The notes under the pieces were generated by a model. It was not told where the DNA came from and did no database searches. It saw only the letters and a list, made by a program, of their open reading frames with translations. From Lentzea pudingi (lineage in GTDB: Bacteria; Actinomycetota; Actinomycetes; Mycobacteriales; Pseudonocardiaceae): a stretch of DNA of 64,000 nucleotides. Numbering within the stretch: position 1 is the first letter of the stretch; every line of letters starts with the position of its first letter. Below are positions 33,426 to 41,403 of this stretch, piece after piece. A program made the position numbers and the translations under genes. The stretch is from the NCBI RefSeq assembly GCF_014646255.1, contig NZ_BMNC01000002.1, positions 368,101 to 432,100 of the forward strand, read 5' to 3'.

Positions 33426-34375
33426 GACGCGGCCACCTGCTGTTCCGGGATGAGCACCGGCGTCACGCGTTCGGCGGCCACGGACAGCGCGGCGCGGGCG
33501 GCGGACAGTTGCGAGTGGACGACGCGCTTGAGCTCGTGCAGTTCGTCGGTGCGGTCGGCGACCTCGGCCAGGCGGCGTTGGGCTTCGCGGCACGCCATCT
33601 TCACGACGAACTCCGAGCGCGCTCTCGCCAGCGCCTCCTGCTCCTGCAGGTGTTGCGCGGCCTCGTTGCGGCGCCGGGTCATCGTGAGCTCGAAGAACTG
33701 CTGGGCCTTCTCGCGCTTGCGTTCGGAGTCGGCCTCGATCGAGTTGCACTGCAGCGCGGTCTCCCGCAGCAGCATGTCCGCGTCGGCCTGGGCCTGTTCG
33801 ACGGCCTCGGCGCACTCGCGCTCCACCTCGTCGGCGCGCTGGCGGTGCTGCGCTTCGAGGTCGGTGCAGCGGCGTTCCATCTCGAGCTCACGTCGTTCCA
33901 TCGCGGCGGCGCGGGTGGCGCAGTCCTGACGGGACGCGTAGAGCTCGGACTCGGCCTCCGCGCGCATGGCGGCGGACTCGCGTTCGGCCTCGGCGCGCAG
34001 CGCGGCCATCTCGGCGTCGGTGCGCTCGCGGAGGTCGGTGCACTCGCGCTCGGCCTGCAGGTGCATCTCCGCCGTCTCGTCCTCGGCGAGGCGGAGCATG
34101 CGGTGCATCCGTTCCGTGGCGCTCGCGTGCGAACCCGAGGTGGTCTCCAGGCGCTCGATCCTGGCGCGCGCCTCCTCCAGGTCCTGGCGCGTCATTTCCA
34201 GCAGCTTGCGCAAATCGGCCGCCTGCGCCAGTGCCTCGGCCCGGTCGAGACTCGTGAAGCGCAGCTGCTCCTCGAGATTCTCGATGTGCTCGATGACCTG
34301 ACGTCGATGAAAACCTCGGTACACAACGTCGAAACCGGCGTGCAGCGGAACTAGTTCCTGCTCTTTTGCACCCAT
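33422..34375 (-). CDS. DivIVA-domain long coiled-coil protein
   Basis: About 317 residues (ATG 34375; a GTG at 34381 adds two). The start FDVVYRGFHRRQVIEHIENLEEQL matches the DivIVA membrane-targeting domain. From about residue 40 to 300 it is nearly pure coiled coil, Glu/Arg/Ala-rich with heptads. DivIVA proteins mark curved membrane and recruit polar growth or division factors. It is not the main wag31 (no ftsZ cluster); it heads a three-gene unit with the OmpA-like and repeat proteins. Confidence 0.87.
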   Translation of the reverse strand: MGAKEQELVPLHAGFDVVYRGFHRRQVIEHIENLEEQLRFTSLDRAEALAQAADLRKLLEMTRQDLEEARARIERLETTSGSHASATERMHRMLRLAEDETAEMHLQAERECTDLRERTDAEMAALRAEAERESAAMRAEAESELYASRQDCATRAAAMERRELEMERRCTDLEAQHRQRADEVERECAEAVEQAQADADMLLRETALQCNSIEADSERKREKAQQFFELTMTRRRNEAAQHLQEQEALARARSEFVVKMACREAQRRLAEVADRTDELHELKRVVHSQLSAARAALSVAAERVTPVLIPEQQVAAS

Positions 34376-34689
34376 GGTCACCTACTCACTCAACCGGGCT
34401 GAAGATTGTGCGAGCTTACCCACGGCCGGTGAGGCCAACCAGCGTCGAAAGTGGACGGACAGCCATGATGTAACACTTGGAATATTGGCTGTTTCCTGCA
34501 CAAACACGGCGTCCCTAGATCAACACCAAACAACGTCCAGTCACCCGATTGTGTCAACTGGGGCGCCATTCCGCGTGTTCACTCCGTGCGTTCGCCGTGC
34601 ACGGAAAGCGACCGCCCAGACCTAGATCACACGAATTGCCTTCCATCGGTCGTGGCTACTTCGATCACCCTTCGTTAACCTTCTCGTTC
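34376..34689. other. Divergent intergenic region, DivIVA-like gene and DegV copy 2
   Basis: 314 bp, lower in GC than its surroundings, with no convincing gene. It should hold promoters for both genes. No strong hairpin or repeat was seen and no clear hexamer pair can be assigned. Confidence 0.4.
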
Positions 34690-35532
34690 GTGTCCTCACG
34701 AGTAGCCGTCGTCACCGACTCGACCGCGTCACTCCCGGCCCGTCTGGCGGACCGGTTCAACATCATCACGGTCCCGATGCAGCTCAAGATCGGGTCGGAG
34801 CTGATCGACGAGGCGTACGTGCCGACCGACAGGCTGCTGCAGGCGATGGAGGCGCAGATCCCCATCACGACGCAGCCGCCGGCACCGGACGCGTTCTTCT
34901 GGGCCTACCAGGACGCGTGGGCCAAGGGCGCGGAGACGATCATCTCGGTGCACGTGACGCCGAAGCTCTCCCCCGCGACGGACGCGGCGAAGGTGGCCGC
35001 CGCGAAGTCGCGCGTGCCGGTGTTCATCGTGGACTCGCACTCGTCGGGCATGACGCTCGGCTTCGCTGCGCTCGCGGCCGCGCGGATAGTGCAGAGCGGC
35101 GGCAACGTGCAGAACGCGCGCGGTGTCGCCGAGCAGCGCGGCCGCGACGCCAACGTGCTCATCTACGTCGACACCCTGCACTACCTGCGCCAGGCCGGGC
35201 GGGTCAGCGCGGCGGCGAAGCTCTTCGGCGACGCGCTCTCGGTGAAGCCGCTGCTCACGGTCGTGGACGGCGAGGTGGAACCGTTCGACAAGGTCGTCGG
35301 CCGCGACCGGGCGCTGGCGAAGCTCGTGGACAAGGCCGTGGCACTCGCCTACGGCCGCAACGTGGACCTCGCGGTCGAGCACTTCGCGGCCGAGAAGGAC
35401 GGCCACGAGCTGCTCCAGATGCTGCAGAAGCGGATCCCGCACGCCCGCGACGTCGTCCTGACGCAGGTCAGCGCGGCGATCGGCGCGAACGTGGGACCGG
35501 GCGCGCTCGCCGTCACCGTCTCGCCGTTCTGA
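34690..35532 (+). CDS. DegV family fatty-acid-binding protein (copy 2)
   Basis: 280 residues from GTG 34690; the upstream extension is AT-richer non-coding sequence. Same landmarks as copy 1: VAVVTDSTASLPARL, FIVDSHSSGMTLGF, YVDTLHYLRQAGRVS and QVSAAIGANVGPGAL. Identical length and matching ends make it a diverged paralogue, probably with different acyl-chain preference. Confidence 0.92.
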   Translation: MSSRVAVVTDSTASLPARLADRFNIITVPMQLKIGSELIDEAYVPTDRLLQAMEAQIPITTQPPAPDAFFWAYQDAWAKGAETIISVHVTPKLSPATDAAKVAAAKSRVPVFIVDSHSSGMTLGFAALAAARIVQSGGNVQNARGVAEQRGRDANVLIYVDTLHYLRQAGRVSAAAKLFGDALSVKPLLTVVDGEVEPFDKVVGRDRALAKLVDKAVALAYGRNVDLAVEHFAAEKDGHELLQMLQKRIPHARDVVLTQVSAAIGANVGPGALAVTVSPF

Positions 35533-35548
35533 GCCGCACCAGCCCTGG

Positions 35549-36184
35549 TCAGAGGTCCGCGACCTCCTCCGCGAGGAGCAGGCCCGGATGGAACCCCATC
35601 GGCGTGAAGTGCCCGGCGAGCTCGAGCGACAGCACGCCCTGCAGACGCGTCCAGAACGACAGCGCGCGGTGCACCGTGGGCGACGACGCAGGCAGCGTGC
35701 TCGCCCACCCGCGGTCCATGCCCAGGAAGAGGTCGAACGGGCTCTGCGGCGCGTCCTCCTCCGAACGGCAGACCTCCAGCAGCACCGCGAGGATCTCGTT
35801 CGAGATCGCGGTGATGTCGTCGGGCGCGTGGTAGCCGGGCACGGGCGTGCCGTAGATGAGCAGGTAGCGCTGCGGGTCGCTCAGCGCCCACTCCCTGATG
35901 ACCGCAGCGAGTGCCACGACCGTGGTGCCGGCCTCGTGCGCGGCGCGGACCGTGTCGGCGAGGCTGCGGTAGGCGTCCCGGATGAGCGCGGTGATCAGCT
36001 CGTCGCGCCCGGCGAAGTACCGGTAGAGCGCGGGCCCGCTCATGCCCATCTCCTTGGCGATGGCGTTGAGTGACAACGCTGTCACCCCCGCCGAGGCGAT
36101 CTGCTCCCACGCGTGCCGCTTGATCTCGTCGCGTACCTGGGCCCGGTAACGCTCGCGCGGCTTCTGCACCGACTCTGCCGTCAT
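35549..36184 (-). CDS. TetR family transcriptional regulator
   Basis: 211 residues. N-terminal HTH: AWEQIASAGVTALSLNAIAKEMGMSGPALYRYFAGRDELI (two stretches of the TetR signature, about residues 25-65). The C-terminal domain resembles the WHG group (FWTRLQGVLSLELAGHF). Divergent from a small membrane-protein gene with two near-identical operator palindromes, one abutting its own start codon, so it likely represses both genes. Ligand unknown. Confidence 0.93.
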   Translation of the reverse strand: MTAESVQKPRERYRAQVRDEIKRHAWEQIASAGVTALSLNAIAKEMGMSGPALYRYFAGRDELITALIRDAYRSLADTVRAAHEAGTTVVALAAVIREWALSDPQRYLLIYGTPVPGYHAPDDITAISNEILAVLLEVCRSEEDAPQSPFDLFLGMDRGWASTLPASSPTVHRALSFWTRLQGVLSLELAGHFTPMGFHPGLLLAEEVADL

Positions 36185-36185
36185 G

Positions 36186-36200
36186 GTTAGACCCTCTCAC
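36186..36200. promoter_or_regulatory. TetR operator 1, next to the tetR start
   Basis: GTTAGACCCTCTCAC begins 2 bp before the regulator ATG and matches 14 of 15 bases of operator 2. One half-site is altered. Binding here would give autorepression. Confidence 0.65.
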
Positions 36201-36208
36201 ATTCGTTA

Positions 36209-36238
36209 TTGACACTCACGTCGGCTTCAGCTTAGCTT
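36209..36238 (+). promoter_or_regulatory. Promoter of the 36305 membrane-protein gene
   Basis: TTGACA (36209-36214), an 18-bp spacer and TAGCTT (36233-36238) form a housekeeping-type promoter. Operator 2 lies about 10 bp past the expected start site, a usual repressor position. Confidence 0.55.
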
Positions 36239-36253
36239 CTGCATGTCACAACT

Positions 36254-36268
36254 GTTAGACCCTCTAAC
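36254..36268. promoter_or_regulatory. TetR operator 2, perfect palindrome
   Basis: GTTAGACCCTCTAAC is a perfect 6-3-6 inverted repeat between the promoter and the 36305 start. A further half-site-like AGTCTAACTAAC follows at 36277-36288. Confidence 0.72.
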
Positions 36269-36304
36269 TTCAGCAAGTCTAACTAACGAACGAAGGAGCG
36301 TGTC

Positions 36305-36667
36305 ATGACCACGACAACCCCCGGGACGACCAGCCCGAACTCCCCCCGCCCGTCGAAGTCCGTCCTGGTGGCGGCCTGGGCCGCGCCCGTGATGGTGATC
36401 GGCAAGTTCGGCCTGCTGTCCGGCATCCCGATCGCCGTCGTGCTCGTCGCGAGCCTGCGCAAGGGCCGGTCCAAGGCGCTGCGCTGGTGGTCGGGAGCGC
36501 TGACGCTGGCCTACGCGACGCCGTTGACGATGTGGCTCGCCGGGCCGAGCCAGGCGCCGAGCCTGTCCAAGTACATGGACACCACGACGACCGCGGCCCT
36601 CGCCGCCGCCGGGGTCGCCACCGCCATCGCGCACCAGGTAGTTCGCAGGCGGTCTACTCACAAGTAA
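36305..36667 (+). CDS. Small three-helix membrane protein under TetR control
   Basis: 120 residues, ATG 36305 behind GAAGGAG. A Thr/Pro-rich N-terminus is followed by three hydrophobic helices (about 20-38, 40-55 with KFGLLSGIPIAVVLVASLR, and 60-78), then a fourth weak one near 95-110. Basic end RRRSTHK. Controlled by the divergent TetR, so its level probably responds to a small ligand. Function unknown. Confidence 0.8.
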   Translation: MTTTTPGTTSPNSPRPSKSVLVAAWAAPVMVIGKFGLLSGIPIAVVLVASLRKGRSKALRWWSGALTLAYATPLTMWLAGPSQAPSLSKYMDTTTTAALAAAGVATAIAHQVVRRRSTHK

Positions 36668-36677
36668 CCTGGCGGGC

Positions 36678-37406
36678 GTGACCCTCCCCCTGACCGGCGA
36701 ACGCACGGTGCCCGGTATCGCGGAAGAGAACTACTGGTTCCGGCGCCACGAGGCGGCATATCTGCACCTCATCGGCCACTGCGCGGACTCCGTCGTGCTG
36801 GAGGCGGGCTGCGGCGAGGGCTACGGCGCGCAGCTGATCCGCACGGTGGCGCGCCGGGTGATCGCCCTCGACTACGACGAGCTGACCTCCCGGCACGTGT
36901 CGCGCGCGTACCCGCAGCTCGACGTGCTGCGCGGCAACCTCGCCACCCTGCCGCTGCGCGACGGCAGCGTCGACGTCGTGGCGAACCTGCAGGTCATCGA
37001 GCACCTGTGGGACCAGGAGGGATTCCTCGCGGAGTGCCTGCGGGTGTTGCGTCCCGGTGGGAAGCTCATCGTCACGACGCCGAACAGGATCACCTTCTCG
37101 CCCGGCCAGGACACGCCGCTGAACCCGTTCCACACCAGGGAACTCGCACCGTCCGAACTGGACGAGATGCTGCGCGGCGCAGGTTTTCGCGTTGACGAAC
37201 TGACGGGACTGCGTCACGGACGGAGGCTTGACACGCTCCTGAACGGACAGATCATCAACGCACAGGTCGAAGTCGCCCTGTCCGGTGCGCCGTGGCCGGC
37301 CGAGCTCAAGGAGGCTGTGGAGTCGGTGACGGTGGAGGACTTCGACATCACCGGAGACGACATGGACGGCTGCCTCGACCTCGTGGCCGTGGCGGTGCGC
37401 CCGTGA
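36678..37406 (+). CDS. SAM-dependent class I methyltransferase (Rv3030-like)
   Basis: 242 residues from GTG 36678. Motif I VVLEAGCGEGYGAQL (about 39-53), then ALDYDELT, LPLRDGSVDVVANLQVIEHLWD and LRPGGKLIVTTPN make a typical SAM Rossmann fold. The start TGERTVPGIAEENYWFRRHEAAY is shared with the mycobacterial Rv3030 group. It overlaps the GH57 gene as GTGA and leads a set with GH57 and GT4, so a sugar or glycan O-methylation in methylglucose-type polysaccharide synthesis is inferred. Confidence 0.9.
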   Translation: MTLPLTGERTVPGIAEENYWFRRHEAAYLHLIGHCADSVVLEAGCGEGYGAQLIRTVARRVIALDYDELTSRHVSRAYPQLDVLRGNLATLPLRDGSVDVVANLQVIEHLWDQEGFLAECLRVLRPGGKLIVTTPNRITFSPGQDTPLNPFHTRELAPSELDEMLRGAGFRVDELTGLRHGRRLDTLLNGQIINAQVEVALSGAPWPAELKEAVESVTVEDFDITGDDMDGCLDLVAVAVRP

Positions 37407-38878
37407 CCCAGCGCGGCACGACGGGGGCGTCCGAGGGCACGTTCTGCCTGGTCCTGCACAGCCACCTGCCCTGGCTCGCGCACCACGGCGCGTGGCCGGT
37501 CGGCGAGGAGTGGCTCTACCAGGCGTGGGCGCACTCCTACCTGCCCATCGTGGACATGCTGCGCCGGTTCGCCGACGAGGGCCGTCAGGACGTCCTGACG
37601 CTCGGCGTCACCCCGGTCCTGGCCGCGCAGCTGGACGACCCGTACTGCCTGCGCGGCATGCACGACTGGCTCGGCAACTGGCACCTGCGCTCACACTTCG
37701 CCGGGGAACGGCTGCCGGAGCTGTCCGCCTACGAGCACCGGGCGTCCTCGTGGGCGCTCGACCGGTTCGAAAGCCAGTGGCGGCACGGGTTCTCGCCGGT
37801 CCTGCGGTCCCTTGTGGACTCCTCGACGATCGAGCTGCTCGGCGGCCCCGCCACGCACCCGTTCCAGCCGTTGCTGGACCCCCGGGTCCGGGCTTTCGCG
37901 CTGCGGACCGGCCTGGACGACACCGCGCTGCGCGTCGGCCGTGCGCCGGAGGGGATCTGGGCGCCGGAGTGCGGTTACTCGCCCGGCATGGAGGCGGGCT
38001 ACGCGGCGGCGGGCGTCCGGAGGTTCATGGTCGACGGGCCCGCGCTGCACGGCGACACGTCGTCCGCGCACCCCGTCGGGTCGTCGGACGTGCTGGCGTT
38101 CGGGCGTGATCTCGAGGTCTCGTACCGCGTCTGGTCGCCGAAGGTCGGCTATCCGGGCGATGCCGCGTACCGGGATTTTCACACCTACGATCACCCGACG
38201 GGCCTCAAGCCGTCGCGCGTGACGGGCAAGAACGTGGCGCCGGAGGACAAGCGGCCCTACGACCCGTTGCTGGCGCGTGAGGCTCTCGACCGGCACGTGG
38301 CCGATTTCGTGGAGACGGTCGTGCGGCGGTTGCGTGCGATCGACGGCGGGCTGGTCGTGGCGGCCTACGACACCGAGCTGTACGGCCACTGGTGGCACGA
38401 AGGTCCGTTGTGGCTGGAGGCCGTGCTGCGCGCGTTGCCGGAGGCGGGCGTGCGCGTGACGACGCTGCGGGGCGCGGTCGAGGCCGGGCACGTGGGTGCG
38501 CCGGTCGAGCTGCCGGCGTCGTCGTGGGGCAGCGGCAAGGACTGGCGCGTGTGGGACGGCGCGCAGGTGTCGGACATCGTCTCGCTGAACGAGTCGGTGC
38601 AGAAAGAGCTGCTGGGACTGGACTTCTCCGCGCGGGCGAGGAACCCGGTGCTGGACCAGGCGGTGCGCGAGGCGCTGCTGGCGTTGTCGAGCGACTGGGC
38701 CTTCATGGTCACCAAGGACTCGGCCGCCGACTACGCCCGGTACCGCGCGAAGATTCACAGCGATCGGTTCAGCGAGCTCGCGGCGTTGGCGCGAAGCGGT
38801 CGTGGACAGGCGAGGGCGGCGGAGCTCCGCGCGGCGGACGGCCCGTTCGGGCATCTGGACGCGCGAGGAATGGGGTAA
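37403..38878 (+). CDS. GH57 alpha-glucan branching-type enzyme (Rv3031-like)
   Basis: 491 residues from GTG 37403. GH57 landmarks: FCLVLHSHLPWL at the start, catalytic Glu189 in IWAPECGYSPGMEAGY, acid Asp323 in AAYDTELYGHWWHEG, and the DUF1957-type C-terminal region (SSDWAFMVTKDSAADYA). Members are 1,4-alpha-glucan branching enzymes. Neighbours (methyltransferase upstream, GT4 glucosyltransferase 4 bp downstream) match the locus linked in mycobacteria to cytosolic methylglucose lipopolysaccharide and glycogen. Confidence 0.93.
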   Translation: MTQRGTTGASEGTFCLVLHSHLPWLAHHGAWPVGEEWLYQAWAHSYLPIVDMLRRFADEGRQDVLTLGVTPVLAAQLDDPYCLRGMHDWLGNWHLRSHFAGERLPELSAYEHRASSWALDRFESQWRHGFSPVLRSLVDSSTIELLGGPATHPFQPLLDPRVRAFALRTGLDDTALRVGRAPEGIWAPECGYSPGMEAGYAAAGVRRFMVDGPALHGDTSSAHPVGSSDVLAFGRDLEVSYRVWSPKVGYPGDAAYRDFHTYDHPTGLKPSRVTGKNVAPEDKRPYDPLLAREALDRHVADFVETVVRRLRAIDGGLVVAAYDTELYGHWWHEGPLWLEAVLRALPEAGVRVTTLRGAVEAGHVGAPVELPASSWGSGKDWRVWDGAQVSDIVSLNESVQKELLGLDFSARARNPVLDQAVREALLALSSDWAFMVTKDSAADYARYRAKIHSDRFSELAALARSGRGQARAAELRAADGPFGHLDARGMG

Positions 38879-38882
38879 CGGG

Positions 38883-40130
38883 ATGCGCGTGCTGATGTTG
38901 TCGTGGGAGTACCCGCCGGTGGTCGTCGGCGGGCTGGGCAGGCACGTCCACGCGCTCGCGACACAGCTGGCCGCGCAGGGGCACGACGTCGTCGTGCTGT
39001 GCCGGCAGCCCTCCGGCACCGACGCGGTCACGCACCCCACCACCGACCTGGTGAGCGAGGGCGTGCGGCTGGTCCGCGTGGCCGAGGACCCCGCGCACTT
39101 CGTGTTCGAGAAGGACCTCCTGGCCTGGACGCTCGCGATGGGCCACGCGATGACACGCGCCGGGCTGGCGCTGGGGTCGTGGCGTCCGGACGTCATCCAC
39201 GCGCACGACTGGCTCGTCGCGCACCCGGCCGTCGCGCTGGCCGAGGCGTTCCGCGTGCCGCTGGTCGCCACGATCCACGCGACCGAGGCCGGTCGTCACT
39301 CCGGCTGGCTCTCGCACCCGCTGAACCAGCAGGTGCACTCGGTGGAGTGGTGGCTGGCGAACCGCGCCGACTCGCTGATCACCTGCTCGTCGGCGATGCG
39401 CGGCGAGGCCGGGCATCTGTTCGAAGTGGACACCGCCGACGTCTCCGTGCTGCACAACGGCATCGAGCCGAACGGCTGGAAGGTGCGCGCGAAGGACGTC
39501 GGCGCGGCTCGGCGCACGTACTCGCCGCACGGTGATCCGCTGCTGCTCTTCTTCGGCCGGATCGAGTGGGAGAAGGGCATCCAGGACCTGATCGCCGCAC
39601 TCCCCCGGATCCGCCGCTTCCACCGCGGCACGCGCGTCGTCGTGGCCGGAGGCGGTTCGCAGACCGAGTGGCTGCAGGACCAGGCGCGCAAACACCGCGT
39701 GCTGCGGGCCGTCGAGTTCGTCGGCCACCTGCCCGACCGGTCCCTGGCGGCGTTGCTCACCGCGGCCGACGCCGTCGTGCTCCCGTCGCGCTACGAACCT
39801 TTCGGCATCGTGGCCCTGGAGGCCGCGGCCGCCGGAACGCCCCTGGTCGCGTCGACCGCGGGCGGGCTCGGCGAGGTCGTGCTGGACGGTGTCACCGGAC
39901 TGTCGTTCGCCCCCGGCGACGTGGACGGACTAGCCCGCGCCGTGCGGGACGTGCTGTCGGACCCGACCTCGGCCGCCACCCGTGCGCGCGCCGCCAAGGC
40001 ACGTCTGGTCACCGACTTCAACTGGGCCACGATCGCCGCCGGCACCGCGGCCGTCTACGCGGCGGCTGTCGTGCGCGAGCCACGGGTCCTGGGCCGCCCC
40101 AAGATCGCGACGGGAAATCTGTTCACCTAG
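38883..40130 (+). CDS. GT4 alpha-glucosyltransferase (Rv3032-like)
   Basis: 415 residues from ATG 38883. GT-B fold: MRVLMLSWEYPPVVVGGLGRH binds the acceptor side, and the donor site shows GRIEWEKGIQDLIAAL and EPFGIVALEAAAAGTP (the E-x7-E motif). It extends alpha-1,4-glucan from a nucleotide sugar with retention. Its Mycobacterium counterpart is an alpha-1,4-glucosyltransferase for glycogen and methylglucose lipopolysaccharide. Last of the coupled trio; 4 bp after the GH57 stop. Confidence 0.93.
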   Translation: MRVLMLSWEYPPVVVGGLGRHVHALATQLAAQGHDVVVLCRQPSGTDAVTHPTTDLVSEGVRLVRVAEDPAHFVFEKDLLAWTLAMGHAMTRAGLALGSWRPDVIHAHDWLVAHPAVALAEAFRVPLVATIHATEAGRHSGWLSHPLNQQVHSVEWWLANRADSLITCSSAMRGEAGHLFEVDTADVSVLHNGIEPNGWKVRAKDVGAARRTYSPHGDPLLLFFGRIEWEKGIQDLIAALPRIRRFHRGTRVVVAGGGSQTEWLQDQARKHRVLRAVEFVGHLPDRSLAALLTAADAVVLPSRYEPFGIVALEAAAAGTPLVASTAGGLGEVVLDGVTGLSFAPGDVDGLARAVRDVLSDPTSAATRARAAKARLVTDFNWATIAAGTAAVYAAAVVREPRVLGRPKIATGNLFT

Positions 40131-40178
40131 GTCCGCTACAGTCGCCGGTCCCGTTAACAACTGGTGACCGAGGACTTA

Positions 40179-40955
40179 ATGACATACCAACGCTTCGTGG
40201 CTCTCGGAGACAGCTGCACCGAGGGCCTGGACGACCTGCTCCCCGACGGCCGGTACCGCGGCTGGGCGGACCGGGTCGCGTCCGCACTGGACGCGCCGGG
40301 CTTCCGCTACGCCAACCTCGGCGTGCGCGGCCGCCGCCTCGACCAGATGCTGGTGGAACAGGTCCCGTCCGCTCGGGCGCTGGAACCCGACCTCGTCGTG
40401 CTCTTCGGCGGCGGCAACGACGTGATGTCCAACGCGACGCTGGAGCAGATCGCCTCACGCGCAGACGCGATGGTGCGCGCCGTGACGTCGTTCGCGCCGA
40501 CCGTCGCCGTCTTCACGTTGAGCGACATCTCGCACCGCATGCCGTTCGGCCGGCGCATGCGTCCCCGCATCGACACGTTGAACACGGCGATGCGCATTGC
40601 TTCGGAGCGTTACGGCGCGGTGCTGGTCGACGTGGAGGCCGACGAGTGCGTGCACGACTCGCGCTACTTCGGCCCCGACCGCCTGCACCTGTCGTCGTTG
40701 GGGCACAGGCGGTTGGCCGGACACGTGCTGTCGCGGCTGGGCATCCCGTTCGATCCCGCCTGGCTGATGCCGTTGGAGGGCGCGGCCGCTCGGGCTTCTG
40801 TTGTCGACCACTGGCGGTGGTTGCGGGATCAGGTGTTGCCGGTGGCGTACACGCGGACGCGGAACAAGCTCATCGGTCGGCAGCCGGGTGACGGGTTCGT
40901 GCCCAAGCGCCCGCAGCTCGCGCCGCTGACCTGGCCGCAGCGCGTAGCTCGCTGA
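40179..40955 (+). CDS. SGNH/GDSL hydrolase
   Basis: 258 residues from ATG 40179. Block I LGDSCTEG gives Ser12, Asn80 is in GGGND, and block V DRLHLSSLGH gives Asp167 and His170. Cytosolic esterase or acyl-hydrolase; related SGNH enzymes in this region of actinobacterial genomes act on acylated sugars. Being next to an alpha-glucan set, deacylation or acyl transfer on a glycolipid is a possibility only. Its 3' end overlaps the convergent GIY-YIG-like gene by 86 bp. Confidence 0.9.
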   Translation: MTYQRFVALGDSCTEGLDDLLPDGRYRGWADRVASALDAPGFRYANLGVRGRRLDQMLVEQVPSARALEPDLVVLFGGGNDVMSNATLEQIASRADAMVRAVTSFAPTVAVFTLSDISHRMPFGRRMRPRIDTLNTAMRIASERYGAVLVDVEADECVHDSRYFGPDRLHLSSLGHRRLAGHVLSRLGIPFDPAWLMPLEGAAARASVVDHWRWLRDQVLPVAYTRTRNKLIGRQPGDGFVPKRPQLAPLTWPQRVAR

Positions 40956-41403
40956 CTTCCTTCGCGTACGCGTGCGGGTTGCCCTTGATGTTCAACGGGA
41001 ACCTGGCGGACTGGAGCAGCTCGTGTTCGAGCAGCTCCGGTTCCTGCCGGGCAACGCACGCGACGCGTCCGTGTTCCGCGAGCCATTCGCTCACCGCGGA
41101 TTCCTGGTCGCCGAACGTCAGCCGCGACCCCACCTGCCGCAACGGCAGGCTGAGGTGGCAGCCGAGGGTGAGGCGCAGCGTGGATCCGGACGCGTTGCCA
41201 CGGAAGTGGTTGCGCAGCCTGGATCTCAACGTCCGCTTGGCCGTCGCGATGCCGACGTACAGCGCGAAACCGTGCTCGGTCTCCCAGCAGCCGTCCGTCG
41301 GCACCCGCGGTGGCGCCACGTCGAAGAACCACACGTAGACGCCGGGCTCCTTCGGCGCCTCCGTCCGGTCGGCAGCGCTGTAGACGCGGTCGTAGGAGAT
41401 CAC
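40870..41403 (-). CDS. GIY-YIG-like nuclease-fold protein
   Basis: 177 residues from GTG 41403, overlapping the acyltransferase stop as GTGA. The GVYVWFF and ALYVGIA strands, 30 residues apart, stand for the GIY and YIG elements, followed by TLRSRLRNHFRGNA with an Arg at the expected place. A Glu-rich segment (QEPELLEHELL) may carry the metal-binding Glu. Catalysis is not certain. The last 28 residues, Ala/Arg-rich, fall in the overlap with the SGNH gene. Confidence 0.72.
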   Translation of the reverse strand: MISYDRVYSAADRTEAPKEPGVYVWFFDVAPPRVPTDGCWETEHGFALYVGIATAKRTLRSRLRNHFRGNASGSTLRLTLGCHLSLPLRQVGSRLTFGDQESAVSEWLAEHGRVACVARQEPELLEHELLQSARFPLNIKGNPHAYAKEVSELRAAARSAARAAGAWARTRHPAADR

